Origin: Macrococcus equipercicus
Lineage (GTDB): Bacteria; Bacillota; Bacilli; Staphylococcales; Staphylococcaceae
Assembly (NCBI RefSeq): GCF_004359525.2
Contig: NZ_SCWC02000001.1
Coordinates: 434,001 to 498,000, forward strand
Reading direction: 5' to 3'
Length of the DNA: 64,000 bases
Part shown: one piece after another, positions 25,141-35,532 of the stretch
Layout of the letters: each line of letters begins with the position of its first letter
Position numbering within the stretch: the first letter of the stretch is position 1
Notes under the pieces: model-generated
Told to the model about the DNA's origin: nothing
Seen by the model: only the letters and a program-made list of their open reading frames with translations
The model's database searches: none
Position numbers and translations under genes: made by a program

Positions 25141-26808
25141 TTAATCTTTCACTCTCATCTGCTCGACTTGAGCCTTGTCAGGTGTCGCATAGACGGTCGA
25201 CTGGTCGGTGTAAGTGACAAACCCCGGCTTAGCGCCGCTTGGTTTATGGACATGTTTGATCAGCGTGAAGTCAACCGGTACTTGAGCGGACTGGCTTGCT
25301 TTCGAGAAGTAGCTGGCGATAACGGCTGCCTCTTTGATAGTTGCTTCAGACGGTGCTTTCACCTGGATGACGACGTGTGAGCCCGGAATATCCTTTGTAT
25401 GCAGCCAAGTATGGTCTTTTCGTGCGACTTTGTTGGTCAAATAGTCATTCTGTATGTTGTTCTTACCGACCAGAATCGGTGTGCCGTCTGCAGACTGGTA
25501 TTGTTCCAGCTGAATGGTCTGCTTCTTGTTAGCCTTCGTCTTCTGGCGCTTTTTCATCAGACCCTGCTCCTGCAGTTCTTCACGGATGCCTTCAATATCT
25601 TCATAGGAAATATAGGCAAGCTGTGCTTCCAGTGTCTCAAGATAAGCGATCTCCTGTTTCGTTTCTTCGATCTGCGTCAGCGCATGGCCTTTACGCGTCT
25701 TCATTTTGTTGTACTGCTTGTAGTAGTACTGGGCGTTTTCAGCAGGAGACTTCCGCGGGTCAAGCGGGATGGTGACCATCTCGTTCGTATAGTAATTCAG
25801 TGCCGCAAATTCACTTAAGCCCTGCTTCAGCTGATACATGTTGGCAGTGATCAGTTCACCGTAGAGTTTGATCTCATCTGTATGTTCCGCTTCTTCCAGT
25901 TCGTTCACCAGTTTGGCGAGTTTTTTCTCGTCCTTATGCAGCAGCTGCGTGATATGACGGCTTAAATCCACGCTTTTTGACTTGATGCGTTCGCGTTCGC
26001 CGCGCTCGTTGTAATAGTCATCAAGCAGTAATGACAACGTCTCGAACGACTTGACGGGTTCGCCGAGTGTCTCAAGCGGCATAAAGTAAAAGTATTCTTT
26101 CGGGCCGTGTGTGTAATAGACCGGCTGGACGTTATCCATACGCGCTTTAAAGCTGCGGAACGCTTCATCCATATCGTCATCAAGCGTCAGCATTTCATCG
26201 ACAGCAAGCGGGCTGAATCCTTCGAGTGCATTCAGCAGCTGCTTTCGTGCCGGCAGTTCACCTGTCAGCAGCGGCGTAACGCGCTCGAGCTCAAACGGAT
26301 TATGTTTTTTCGCGGTCGGCGGCTCCTCGTATGTGAAGCCGGGCATGATGGTGCGTGCGGCATTGGTGTTCGGCGTCAAATGTTTCATGCTCTCTAAAAT
26401 CTTGAACTGCGCATCCGTCAGTATGACATTGCTGTGCTTACCCATCAGTTCGATGATAAGTTTGCGTTTGACAGGGTCGCCGATCTCATCAGTGTTATCG
26501 AAGTCAATCGTGACAATCCGGTCATTACCCTGCTGCGAGAGCGCTCTAATAATGCCGCCTTCTAAATGCTTTCTGAGCACCCGGAGGAACATCGGCGGAT
26601 CGAACGGATTGGCATATTTCTTCTCCGTCAGCTGAAAGCGGGCGAAATTCGGATGCCCGGATATAAGGAACTGCTGATTCTTTCTGTCTGCTCTCACTGT
26701 CATAATGATGGTCTGGTGGTCGGGCTGCGTCACCCGGTTAATTCGGCCGCCGGTTAAAAAGGCTAGTTCAGCCATCATCTTTCCTGTAAATAATCCATCA
26801 AAAGCCAT
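25141..26808 (-). CDS. rqcH: RqcH / NFACT-family ribosome-associated quality control protein
   Basis: 555 residues. Formerly annotated as fibronectin-binding protein FbpA; the family (Rqc2 homologue) binds stalled 50S subunits and adds C-terminal alanine tails. The N-terminal NFACT-N domain (MAFDGLFTGKMMAELAFLTG, then GRINRVTQPD) is followed by a central coiled coil (about residues 270-400) and a C-terminal NFACT-R domain with DHTWLHTKDIPGSHVVI. GAGGTG lies upstream of the start. On the minus strand, a TATAAT complement (26833-26838) could be its -10. In relatives it also neighbours pyr genes. Confidence 0.92.
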   Translation of the reverse strand: MAFDGLFTGKMMAELAFLTGGRINRVTQPDHQTIIMTVRADRKNQQFLISGHPNFARFQLTEKKYANPFDPPMFLRVLRKHLEGGIIRALSQQGNDRIVTIDFDNTDEIGDPVKRKLIIELMGKHSNVILTDAQFKILESMKHLTPNTNAARTIMPGFTYEEPPTAKKHNPFELERVTPLLTGELPARKQLLNALEGFSPLAVDEMLTLDDDMDEAFRSFKARMDNVQPVYYTHGPKEYFYFMPLETLGEPVKSFETLSLLLDDYYNERGERERIKSKSVDLSRHITQLLHKDEKKLAKLVNELEEAEHTDEIKLYGELITANMYQLKQGLSEFAALNYYTNEMVTIPLDPRKSPAENAQYYYKQYNKMKTRKGHALTQIEETKQEIAYLETLEAQLAYISYEDIEGIREELQEQGLMKKRQKTKANKKQTIQLEQYQSADGTPILVGKNNIQNDYLTNKVARKDHTWLHTKDIPGSHVVIQVKAPSEATIKEAAVIASYFSKASQSAQVPVDFTLIKHVHKPSGAKPGFVTYTDQSTVYATPDKAQVEQMRVKD

Positions 26809-26879
26809 TATTCATTCACCTCATTTATCATTATTATAGTGTATCATGATTCATCAGACGAAACATTAAAGATGAATAA

Positions 26880-27580
<701 letters not shown>

Positions 27581-27581
<1 letters not shown>

Positions 27582-27778
27582 TGTTATACCCACCATTAGA
27601 TAAAATTAAAGAGAATGTAAATTCAAAATACTTGGTTGTTACACTGGCAGCAAAACGCGCCCGTGAATTACAGGACAATCCTGATTCAAACTTGCTGGAA
27701 CGTTACACGTCCTACAAACCGGTCGGCCAGTCATTGGAAGAGATCGCCCAGGGTAAAATCCACATTATCGAAGAATAG
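27581..27778 (+). CDS. rpoZ: RNA polymerase omega subunit
   Basis: 65 residues. It assists RNA polymerase assembly by binding the beta-prime subunit. The N-terminal MLYPPLDKIKENVNSKYLVV and the core AAKRARELQ are typical of omega in Bacilli. The ATG overlaps the gmk stop by one base, with TTGGAGG upstream. The unit is closed by two hairpins. Confidence 0.93.
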
Positions 27779-27781
27779 TTG

Positions 27782-27808
27782 AAGCGTTCGTCTGATGCGA
27801 CGCTTTTT
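27782..27808 (+). terminator. First hairpin after rpoZ
   Basis: AAGCGTTCG pairs with CGACGCTT with one bulged base (27782-27790 with 27798-27805), followed by a short T-run. It starts four bases after the rpoZ stop. Confidence 0.65.
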
Positions 27809-27811
27809 AGC

Positions 27812-27841
27812 AACGAAGTGCTGCCGGCACTTCGTTTTATT
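27812..27841 (+). terminator. Second hairpin after rpoZ
   Basis: AACGAAGTG (27812-27820) pairs perfectly with CACTTCGTT (27828-27836) around CTGCCGG. It is followed by TTATTTTT. It is a good intrinsic terminator, in tandem with the weaker one upstream. Confidence 0.8.
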
Positions 27842-27903
27842 TTTCTCTTGGCCGGTGATTCACAGAATTCTAACATGTGGCATCATTGTCCATCACGTAT
27901 TAT

Positions 27904-27967
27904 AATAATAGAGGATACAATCATCTGAACGTTCATCTGGCAAACTTGTTTGTCAGATTTTTTATAG
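27904..27967 (+). promoter_or_regulatory. coaBC leader with terminator-like hairpin (possible attenuator)
   Basis: A TATAAT box (27904-27909) without a good -35 is followed by a leader containing the palindrome TGAACGTTCA. A hairpin (27938-27948 with 27951-27962) then runs straight into TTTTTT, four bases before the coaBC ribosome binding site. ATCTG occurs twice (27925-27929, 27938-27942) and either copy can pair with CAGAT, so two mutually exclusive structures are possible. Confidence 0.5.
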
Positions 27968-27976
27968 GAGGAAACA

Positions 27977-29173
27977 ATGAAAATATTACTGAGTGTGACT
28001 GGTGGTATCGCTGTCTATAAGGCGATTGATTTAACGAGCAAACTCGTGCAGGCAGGTCACGAAGTCAAAGTCCTGATGACACAATCAGCACAGAAATTCG
28101 TGACACCGCTGCCGTTTCAAGCGTTGAGCCGCCATGAAGTGCATACGGACTTATTTGATGAGACGAATCCAGAGGTTGTTAAACATATCGATCTTGCGGA
28201 CTGGGCGGACATCAATATCGTCGCCCCGGCGACAGCATCAACGATCGGCAGGCTGGCACACGGCATTGCTGATAATATGGTGACAACAACGCTTATCGCA
28301 TCGACTAAACCGACGTTCATCGCCCCGGCCATGAACAGCAATATGTATAGAAACCAGGCCGTGCAGCGCAACATGGCACTGCTCCGTGAGATGAACTATC
28401 ATGTCATTGATCCGAACAGCGGCTTTCTGGCATGCGGCTATATTGCTGAAGGACGCATGGCTGAACCGCTTGAAATCATTCAGTCGATCGAGGCGTTTAT
28501 CATAGGGCAGCGTTATCTTCAGGATTATGCGGGCAGACGTCTGCTGGTTACTGCCGGGCCGACTATCGAGCGGCTGGATGCGGTCAGATATATGACTAAT
28601 CATTCGACCGGCCGCATGGGTTACGCGCTTGCGGAAGCCGCTGCTTCCCGCGGGGCTGATGTGACTTTAGTGAGCGGCCCGGTTCAACTGACACCGCCAA
28701 AAGGCGTGCGTGTCGTTAATGTGGAGAGTGCTGAGGACATGTTTGAAGCAGTGAAATCACGGATGGACAGTCAGGACATCATCATCAAGGCTGCCGCTGT
28801 CGCTGATTATACGCCTGAATCACGCCTTGAAGGTAAGCTGAAGAAACAGGAAGGGAATCTCGAACTGTCATTCAAGCGGACGACTGATATTCTGAACTAT
28901 TTAGGCGAACATAAGACGCATCAATATCTTGTCGGCTTCGCGGCGGAGACCGAGCAGATCGAGAAGTATGCTAAAGACAAGCTGAAGAAGAAGAATGCTG
29001 ATGTGATTGTCGCCAATAATGTCGGTGACACGTCCATTGGGTTTAAGTCGGCTGATAATGCCGTTCAGCTGTTCTTTAAGGACGGCAGTACGCGCGTCAT
29101 CGAGAAGATGCCGAAACTCGATGTCGCCCACGAAATATTAACAGCGCTAAAGAAGGATGATCATGTACGCTAA
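27977..29173 (+). CDS. coaBC: Bifunctional phosphopantothenoylcysteine decarboxylase / phosphopantothenate-cysteine ligase
   Basis: 398 residues, full-length fusion for coenzyme A synthesis. The N-terminal CoaC flavoprotein half has the active-site motif APAMNSNMY near residue 114 and PFQALSRHEV near 42. The CoaC signature FLACGYIAEGRMAEP lies near residues 153-167. The C-terminal CoaB half begins near 190 (RRLLVTAGPTIERLDAVRY) and carries the CTP-binding KIKKKN-like segment KDKLKKKNADVIVANNV. AGGAGG precedes the start. It overlaps priA by 11 bases. Confidence 0.95.
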   Translation: MKILLSVTGGIAVYKAIDLTSKLVQAGHEVKVLMTQSAQKFVTPLPFQALSRHEVHTDLFDETNPEVVKHIDLADWADINIVAPATASTIGRLAHGIADNMVTTTLIASTKPTFIAPAMNSNMYRNQAVQRNMALLREMNYHVIDPNSGFLACGYIAEGRMAEPLEIIQSIEAFIIGQRYLQDYAGRRLLVTAGPTIERLDAVRYMTNHSTGRMGYALAEAAASRGADVTLVSGPVQLTPPKGVRVVNVESAEDMFEAVKSRMDSQDIIIKAAAVADYTPESRLEGKLKKQEGNLELSFKRTTDILNYLGEHKTHQYLVGFAAETEQIEKYAKDKLKKKNADVIVANNVGDTSIGFKSADNAVQLFFKDGSTRVIEKMPKLDVAHEILTALKKDDHVR

Positions 29174-31538
29174 AGTAGTAGTGGATGTCAATGCAAAACG
29201 AGTGGACAAACTGTTTGACTATGCGGTGCCCGGCGAACTGGAGGCAGTCATCGCTGTCGGCATGCGTGTCGTCGTACCGTTCGGCCCGAGAAAGATTCAA
29301 GGGTACATTATTGAACTGGTGACAGGTGAATCAGCAAAGCCGCTGAAAGCGATCCATTGTATACAGGATGTGACACCGGAACTCAATGCCGAACTCATCG
29401 AACTGAGCGCATGGATGCAGGAGACGCATATCGCTAAGCGCATTGCGGTGCTGGATGTCATGCTGCCGAACGCGGTGAAAGGGAAATATCAGAAAGTGTA
29501 CCGGCTGATGGCTGACGATATCCCGAATGAAGTGAAACAGCTGTTCAACAAACAGGGGATACGGAAGATCGGCGACTGCGCGCTTGAAGAAGTGATGACG
29601 CTTGAGCCGTTCATTGCAACCGGCCAGGTGATCGAGGATATTGATGTCAGCCAGCAGCAGCGCATTAAAATGCAGAAGGCTGTCACGCTATCCGGCGACA
29701 TAGATAGGGCGCTTGCCATGCTGAGGACGGACAAGCAGAAGTCGCTTGTTGAATTAGTGGCCGACCGCCGCACCATCACTTTGAAGGAACTGAAGGAGAT
29801 GGACTATTCGGCAGCGGTCATCAATGGTGTCGTGAGTAAAGGAATTCTGAAAAAGATTGAAATTGAAGAGACAAGAGACCCTTACAAAGACCGGGTGTTC
29901 TTTGCAGATGACAGAAAAGTACTGAGACCGGAGCAGGAGGCCGCCTATCATGCCATTAAAGCGGCAGTGGACGCTGAAAGAAACGACGTGTTTCTGCTGC
30001 ACGGTATAACCGGCAGCGGCAAGACGGAAGTTTATCTGCAGGCAATCTCTGATGTTTTGGATAAAGGCATGACTGCGCTGATGCTTGTGCCTGAAATCGC
30101 ACTGACACCGCAGATGGTTGAGCGGTTTAAGGCGCGGTTCGGCGATGAGGTCGCGGTGCTGCATTCGGGACTGAGCGCAGGAGAACGTTATGATGAATGG
30201 CGGAAAATCAGAAGCGGGGAAGCGCGCGTCTCTGTCGGCGCCCGCTCAAGCATCTTTGCGCCGTTCACGAACCTTGGACTCATCATTATCGACGAAGAGC
30301 ACGAAGCGAGCTACAAGCAGGCGGATTATCCGCGTTACCATGCGCGAGACATCGCCCAGTGGCGTGCAGCGTACAATCATTGCCCGGTCATTCTTGGCAG
30401 TGCAACACCATCATTAGAAAGCTATGCGCGCGCTGAAAAAGGTGTGTATACACTGCTGACGATCAAGGAACGGGCGAACCAGTTCCCGGTGCCGTCAGTC
30501 GAGGTCATCAACATGCGCGATGAACTCGCAGCAGGCAACCGCTCGATGTTTTCCGAGACATTGACTGCAGCAATCAATGACCGCATACAAAAGGGTGAGC
30601 AGATTGTGCTGTTCTTAAATCGTAGAGGACATGCGCAGTTTATGCTGTGCCGCGACTGCGGCTATGTGCCGCAATGTCCGAACTGCGATATCAGTTTGAC
30701 TTACCATAAAGTGACCGATGACTTAAAATGTCATTACTGCGGTTACAAGGAACCGAAAGTGCTGACATGTCCGAACTGTGACAGTGACCACATTCGTGAG
30801 ATGGGTGTCGGCACACAGAAAGTCGAGGAATTGATCTATCAGCACTTCGACGGGGCGAAAGTCATCCGGATGGATAATGATACGACGTCCCGCAAGGGGG
30901 CACATGAACGGCTGCTCACTCAGTTTAAAAACGGGGAAGCGAATATTCTGCTCGGCACACAGATGATCGCGAAAGGGCTTGATTTCCCGAATATTACACT
31001 GGTCGGTGTGCTGAATGCAGATACAATGCTTAATCTGCCGGACTTCAGGTCTGCTGAGCGCACGTATCAGCTGCTGACACAGGTCGCGGGCCGCGCAGGC
31101 CGTGCGGAGAAGGAAGGGCATGTGATCATCCAGACTTATAACCCCGACCATTATGCGATCGAGCATGCGAAAAACAATGATTTCTCCGGCTTCTACACCC
31201 AGGAGATGCAGTTCAGGAAAGTCGGCAAATATCCGCCGTACTTCTATTTAGTCAATCTTGTGTTCAGCCACAGCGAGATGAAGCGGGTGCTGCTTGAAAG
31301 CAGACATATCCATGATGTGCTGCTGCAGCATTTAACACCGGGCAGCTTTGTTCTCGGTCCGGCGCCGTGTGCTATCGGACGGATCAATAACCAGTACAGA
31401 TTCCAGATCATCATCAAGTTCAAGGCTGAACCAGAGCTGTTAAAGGCACTCACTTACCTTGATGATTATTATTATGAGCAGTTTGTAAAAGATAAATTTT
31501 CGTTAAGCATCGACATCAATCCACAGACGATGATGTAA
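29163..31538 (+). CDS. priA: Primosomal protein N' (replication restart helicase PriA)
   Basis: 791 residues from the ATG at 29163, five bases after AGAAGGA; a second ATG at 29157 overlaps that site. It reloads the replisome at collapsed forks. Walker A GITGSGKTEVYLQ is near residue 280, DEEH (IIIDEEHEASYKQ) near 375, and the Zn-binding cysteines lie in CRDCGYVPQCPNC and CHYCGYKEPKVLTCPNC between about 497 and 542. A C-terminal helicase lobe carries QVAGRAGRAEKEG. It overlaps the coaBC stop. Confidence 0.95.
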   Translation: MYAKVVVDVNAKRVDKLFDYAVPGELEAVIAVGMRVVVPFGPRKIQGYIIELVTGESAKPLKAIHCIQDVTPELNAELIELSAWMQETHIAKRIAVLDVMLPNAVKGKYQKVYRLMADDIPNEVKQLFNKQGIRKIGDCALEEVMTLEPFIATGQVIEDIDVSQQQRIKMQKAVTLSGDIDRALAMLRTDKQKSLVELVADRRTITLKELKEMDYSAAVINGVVSKGILKKIEIEETRDPYKDRVFFADDRKVLRPEQEAAYHAIKAAVDAERNDVFLLHGITGSGKTEVYLQAISDVLDKGMTALMLVPEIALTPQMVERFKARFGDEVAVLHSGLSAGERYDEWRKIRSGEARVSVGARSSIFAPFTNLGLIIIDEEHEASYKQADYPRYHARDIAQWRAAYNHCPVILGSATPSLESYARAEKGVYTLLTIKERANQFPVPSVEVINMRDELAAGNRSMFSETLTAAINDRIQKGEQIVLFLNRRGHAQFMLCRDCGYVPQCPNCDISLTYHKVTDDLKCHYCGYKEPKVLTCPNCDSDHIREMGVGTQKVEELIYQHFDGAKVIRMDNDTTSRKGAHERLLTQFKNGEANILLGTQMIAKGLDFPNITLVGVLNADTMLNLPDFRSAERTYQLLTQVAGRAGRAEKEGHVIIQTYNPDHYAIEHAKNNDFSGFYTQEMQFRKVGKYPPYFYLVNLVFSHSEMKRVLLESRHIHDVLLQHLTPGSFVLGPAPCAIGRINNQYRFQIIIKFKAEPELLKALTYLDDYYYEQFVKDKFSLSIDINPQTMM

Positions 31539-31548
31539 GTTTGCTTAA

Positions 31549-31577
31549 GTGACAAAGTACACTTTTTGTGCTAATAT
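31549..31577 (+). promoter_or_regulatory. Candidate promoter upstream of the post-priA hairpin
   Basis: GTGACA (31549-31554), a 17-base spacer and TAATAT (31572-31577). A transcript from here would meet the hairpin at 31600-31634 after about 20-50 bases. It is therefore either inactive or makes a very short RNA. Confidence 0.3.
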
Positions 31578-31599
31578 ATCAAGCATTATAAGAATTCAA

Positions 31600-31634
31600 A
31601 AGAGCTGCTCGCGTGACTGCCGGCAGCTTTTATT
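31600..31634 (+). terminator. Hairpin after priA
   Basis: AAGAGCTGC (31600-31608) pairs with GCAGCTTTT (31623-31631) with one G-T pair, and TATT follows. It probably ends the coaBC-priA transcript. Confidence 0.6.
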
Positions 31635-31652
31635 CTGCTCAATGCCTTGCTA

Positions 31653-31681
31653 TTCACAGTCTACATCATTTATACTATTAT
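31653..31681 (+). promoter_or_regulatory. Candidate def operon promoter
   Basis: TTCACA (31653-31658), an exact 17-base spacer and TATTAT (31676-31681), each one mismatch from consensus. It lies 45 bases before the def start and after the priA hairpin. Confidence 0.6.
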
Positions 31682-31725
31682 GATTGTATCAGATAAAGAA
31701 GAACGAGAAGAAACGGGGAATAACG

Positions 31726-32238
31726 ATGGCGATAAGACCATTAATCGAAGGCAGCAGTCCATTGCTGCATAGAGAAGTGAAGGACGTAACAAAATTCGAT
31801 CACTCACTGCGTGAGCTGCTCATGGACCTTGAAGATACGATGTTTGAGGCGGACGGTGTCGGGATAGCAGCACCGCAGATCGGCGTCGACCTAAAAGTCG
31901 CGCTTGTAGATATGGAGGAAGACGGGATACTGCAGTTAATCAATCCTGTGATCACCCACTATTCGACGGAGACAGCAGTAGATATCGAAGGATGTCTCAG
32001 CCTGCCGGATATATTCGGTGAAGTGGCGCGCAGCGTGAAGATTGAACTGAAGGGCCAGGACTTGTCAGGAAGACCCATTGAAATGACGGCATTTGATGAT
32101 GTCGCGCGGGCTATCCAGCACGAAGTCGACCATTTATACGGCAAGCTGTTTACAGAAAAGATGATCAGACAGATCAGTCTGGAAGAACTGGAGGAGATGT
32201 ATAGCGATGACGAAGATCATATTCATGGGGACGCCTGA
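31726..32238 (+). CDS. def: Peptide deformylase
   Basis: 170 residues from the ATG at 31726, behind GGGGAA; an upstream TTG extension is unlikely. It removes the N-formyl group from nascent proteins. All three family motifs are present: [10 protein letters not shown] near residue 46, EGCLSLP near 88 (metal-binding Cys) and QHEVDHLYG near 130 (metal-binding His pair). It overlaps fmt by 32 bases, and the two genes act at opposite ends of the formylation cycle. Confidence 0.94.
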   Translation: MAIRPLIEGSSPLLHREVKDVTKFDHSLRELLMDLEDTMFEADGVGIAAPQIGVDLKVALVDMEEDGILQLINPVITHYSTETAVDIEGCLSLPDIFGEVARSVKIELKGQDLSGRPIEMTAFDDVARAIQHEVDHLYGKLFTEKMIRQISLEELEEMYSDDEDHIHGDA

Positions 32239-33139
32239 TTTCTCGAGCCCGATACTTGAGCGCTTAGCGCATGATTATAACGTAACAGCAGTAGTGACAC
32301 AGCCTGACAAACCAGTCGGCCGCAAAAAAATAATGACCCCTCCACCGGTCAAAGTGACGGCACAGCAGCTGGGCATTCCGGTCTATCAGCCGGTAAAGCT
32401 TTCCGGTTCAGAAGAACTGGACGCGATTATTGCGCTTCAGCCGGATTTGATTGTCACTGCGGCTTACGGCCAGCTGTTACCTGAGCGGCTGCTCAACGCG
32501 CCGGCATTAGGCTGTATTAATGTCCATGCGAGCCTGCTGCCGAAATACCGCGGCGGTGCGCCGATTCACTACTCAGTCATTAACGGTGAGCAGGAGACCG
32601 GCGTCTCCATCATGTATATGGTGAAGCAGCTGGATGCCGGGGATGTGATCACACAGCGTGCGCTTCCTATTGAACTGAATGATACAGTCGGCACTGTCCA
32701 TGACAAGCTGTCGCAGTTAGGTGTTGAGCTGCTGCTGGAGACACTTCCTTCTATTATTAACGGGACGAACACACGGACGCCGCAGGATGAGTCGCAGGTC
32801 ACATTTGCTTCTAATATTTCGCGGGCGGACGAGTACGTGGATTTCAACCGGCCGTCACGCGCTGTTCATAACCAGATCAGAGGGCTGTCGCCATGGCCGG
32901 TCGGTTACGCGAACTTTGACGGCAGACCGATGAAGCTCTGGCAGGCCGAACTTACTGACGGCAGTGGTGCACCCGGTACGATCATCAGCACAGATAAAGA
33001 GGGTATTACAGTAGCGACGGCAGATGGAGCCGTGCTGCTGAAAGAAATCCAGCCGGCCGGTAAGAAACGGATGACTGCTGCAAGCTTTGCAGCCGGCCAG
33101 CAGAAAGACTTAACGGGGACGGTATTCAATGAAGGATAA
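32207..33139 (+). CDS. fmt: Methionyl-tRNA formyltransferase
   Basis: 310 residues. It formylates initiator Met-tRNA using 10-formyl-tetrahydrofolate. The catalytic motif [17 protein letters not shown] near residues 105-121 includes the Asn-His pair, and the N-terminal [17 protein letters not shown] is typical. The start lies inside the 3' end of def, with GGAGGAG upstream. It overlaps rsmB by 11 bases. Confidence 0.95.
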   Translation: MTKIIFMGTPDFSSPILERLAHDYNVTAVVTQPDKPVGRKKIMTPPPVKVTAQQLGIPVYQPVKLSGSEELDAIIALQPDLIVTAAYGQLLPERLLNAPALGCINVHASLLPKYRGGAPIHYSVINGEQETGVSIMYMVKQLDAGDVITQRALPIELNDTVGTVHDKLSQLGVELLLETLPSIINGTNTRTPQDESQVTFASNISRADEYVDFNRPSRAVHNQIRGLSPWPVGYANFDGRPMKLWQAELTDGSGAPGTIISTDKEGITVATADGAVLLKEIQPAGKKRMTAASFAAGQQKDLTGTVFNEG

Positions 33140-34436
33140 TAATGTAAGACTGACTGCACTGAACATACTGGATAAAGTACTGACAGAAGGCGGATACAGC
33201 AATCTGCTGATCAATGAGGCTATCAAGTCAGGAGACGTTGAAGTGCAGGACCGTGCGCTGTTGACAGAAATCGTCTACGGGACACTGCAGCATAAGCTCA
33301 CACTCGAATTCTATTTAGAGCCGTTCATCAAGACGAACATTAAAGGGTGGATGCGCCGCCTGTTGATGATGAGCGTCTATCAGGCGGTCTACTTGACTAA
33401 AATACCGGACCACGCCATCATCAATGAAGCAGTCGAAATCACAAAGCGCCGCGGCTCTGTTGCCGGTGCTAATGCAGTAAATGCGATTCTCCGTAACTTC
33501 CAGCGGACACCGCTCCGGGAGTTCAGCGAGATTAAAGATGAACTGAAAAGAATCAGTGTTGAAACAAGTACACCGCTCTGGCTCGTCAAGCACTGGAAGA
33601 CGCATTTTGGGCTGGAAGTGACAAAGAAAATCTGTGACAATCTGCTGGAACGTCCGGATACAAGCATCCGTGTCAATACGACTCGACTGACAGTGGAAGC
33701 TGCAGTGAACCGGCTGGAAGCAGAGGGCTATACAGTGAAGCAGTCAACGATTGTACCGGAATGTCTGTTCATCGAAGGGCCGCCGATCGTGCAGACACGG
33801 CTCTTCAAAGATGGTCTGGTCAGCATTCAGGACGCGTCATCCATGCTTGTGGCGCATATTATGGATCCGCAGCCGGGTGAGACCATCCTTGATACATGCA
33901 GTGCACCGGGCGGCAAGACGTGTCATATGGCGGAGCGCCTGAATAACACGGGTCACATTGATGCCTTCGACATTCATGAGCATAAGCTCGAACTGATTGA
34001 CTTCAATCTGCGCAAGCTGCGGCTGACGAATGTGGAGGTCGGTCTGCACGATGCCCGTGCGCCGTTTGACAGACAGTATGATAAAGTGCTGGTCGATGCA
34101 CCGTGCAGCGGACTCGGCGTCGCAAAGCGCAAGCCGGAGATTAAATACGAGAAATCTCAGAAAGATATCGACCAGCTCTGGCCGCTGCAGCTTGATATTT
34201 TAGCGAATGCCGCAGCAAGTGTGAAACCCGGTGGACTGCTCATTTATTCAACTTGTACGATTGAACAGATGGAAAATGAGAACGTAGTCTACTCATTCAT
34301 TAAACAGAACAAAGACTTTGCCATTGAGCCGATTGTGCTTGGTGATGAAACACATAAAACATTGCAGATTCTGCCGCATGATTTTAATGCGGATGGATTC
34401 TTCATTGCGAAACTCAGAAGAAAGGACGTGTCATAA
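33129..34436 (+). CDS. rsmB: 16S rRNA m5C967 methyltransferase RsmB (Sun)
   Basis: 435 residues. An N-terminal NusB-like RNA-binding domain (about 1-150) precedes a Rossmann methyltransferase domain. The SAM motif [19 protein letters not shown] is near residue 250. The two cysteines of m5C enzymes are in DAPCSGLG near 320 and [11 protein letters not shown] near 375. It is embedded in the conserved def-fmt-rsmB-rlmN block and overlaps rlmN by one base. Confidence 0.94.
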   Translation: MKDNNVRLTALNILDKVLTEGGYSNLLINEAIKSGDVEVQDRALLTEIVYGTLQHKLTLEFYLEPFIKTNIKGWMRRLLMMSVYQAVYLTKIPDHAIINEAVEITKRRGSVAGANAVNAILRNFQRTPLREFSEIKDELKRISVETSTPLWLVKHWKTHFGLEVTKKICDNLLERPDTSIRVNTTRLTVEAAVNRLEAEGYTVKQSTIVPECLFIEGPPIVQTRLFKDGLVSIQDASSMLVAHIMDPQPGETILDTCSAPGGKTCHMAERLNNTGHIDAFDIHEHKLELIDFNLRKLRLTNVEVGLHDARAPFDRQYDKVLVDAPCSGLGVAKRKPEIKYEKSQKDIDQLWPLQLDILANAAASVKPGGLLIYSTCTIEQMENENVVYSFIKQNKDFAIEPIVLGDETHKTLQILPHDFNADGFFIAKLRRKDVS

Positions 34437-35527
34437 TGGCATTATTAGAAAAGAAGAGAAATAAATTCATGCCGAACTTCGACAAGCCCTCAATCTATTC
34501 ATTACAATTACATGAATTAAAAGAGTGGCTCGCTGATAACAAGCAGCAGGGATTCCGGGCGAAGCAGATATTCGACTGGTTATATGTTAAACGCATCACT
34601 TCATTTGAAGAGATGAGCAACTTATCAAAGGAGCTTCGTCAGCTGCTGGAGGAGCAGTTCTCTATTACCACCTTGAAGACTGTCGTCAAACAGGAAAGTA
34701 AAGACGGCACCATCAAGTTTCTCTATGAGCTGCAGGACGGTTATACGATTGAAACAGTGTTGATGCGTCACGACTACGGGAACTCTGTCTGCGTGACGAC
34801 ACAGGTCGGCTGCCGCATCGGCTGTACGTTCTGTGCCAGTACGCTCGGCGGCTTGAAACGAAATCTGGAAGCGGGTGAAATCGTCGCTCAAGTGCTGAAC
34901 GTGCAGCAGGCGCTTGATTTAACAGAAGAACGTGTGAGCCATGTCGTCATCATGGGTATCGGTGAACCGTTTGAAAACTATGACGAGATGATGGATTTCC
35001 TGAAAATCATCAATCATAATGATGGACTGAATATCGGTGCACGTCATATCACCGTCTCAACGTCCGGCGTCGTCCCTCGTATTTATGACTTTGCTGATGA
35101 AGACCTGCAGATCAACTTTGCGCTGAGCCTTCATGCCGCAGATAATGATGTCCGTTCACGCTTAATGCCGATCAACCGGGCTTATAATCTGGATAAATTA
35201 ATGCCGGCAATTGAATATTACACTGAGAAGACAGGGCGCCGTGTCACTTTCGAATACGGTCTGTTTGGCGGTGTCAATGATCAAGTGCACCACGCTCGGG
35301 AACTGGCGAAATTAATCAAGCACTTAAACTGCCACGTCAATCTGATTCCAGTGAACCATGTGCCGGAACGCGATTACGTCCGTACATCGAAAGAAGACAT
35401 CTTCAAGTTCGAAAAAGAATTAAAAAGACATGGGATTAATGCTACAATTAGACGGGAACATGGTTCTGATATAGACGCTGCATGTGGGCAGCTGAGAGCT
35501 AAAGAAAGACAGGAAGAAACGAGGTAG
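34436..35527 (+). CDS. rlmN: 23S rRNA / tRNA m2A methyltransferase RlmN (radical SAM)
   Basis: 363 residues. It methylates A2503 of 23S rRNA and A37 of some tRNAs. The radical-SAM cluster motif [10 protein letters not shown] is near residue 123, and the C-terminal catalytic cysteine is seen in [13 protein letters not shown] near 346. It retains a normal RlmN motif set. One-base overlap with rsmB; prpC follows after 5 bases. Confidence 0.95.
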   Translation: MALLEKKRNKFMPNFDKPSIYSLQLHELKEWLADNKQQGFRAKQIFDWLYVKRITSFEEMSNLSKELRQLLEEQFSITTLKTVVKQESKDGTIKFLYELQDGYTIETVLMRHDYGNSVCVTTQVGCRIGCTFCASTLGGLKRNLEAGEIVAQVLNVQQALDLTEERVSHVVIMGIGEPFENYDEMMDFLKIINHNDGLNIGARHITVSTSGVVPRIYDFADEDLQINFALSLHAADNDVRSRLMPINRAYNLDKLMPAIEYYTEKTGRRVTFEYGLFGGVNDQVHHARELAKLIKHLNCHVNLIPVNHVPERDYVRTSKEDIFKFEKELKRHGINATIRREHGSDIDAACGQLRAKERQEETR

Positions 35528-35532
35528 CATAA

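Noticed and set aside
27782-27841. Small RNA gene after rpoZ
   Set aside because: The two hairpins are better explained as tandem terminators; no separate promoter was found.
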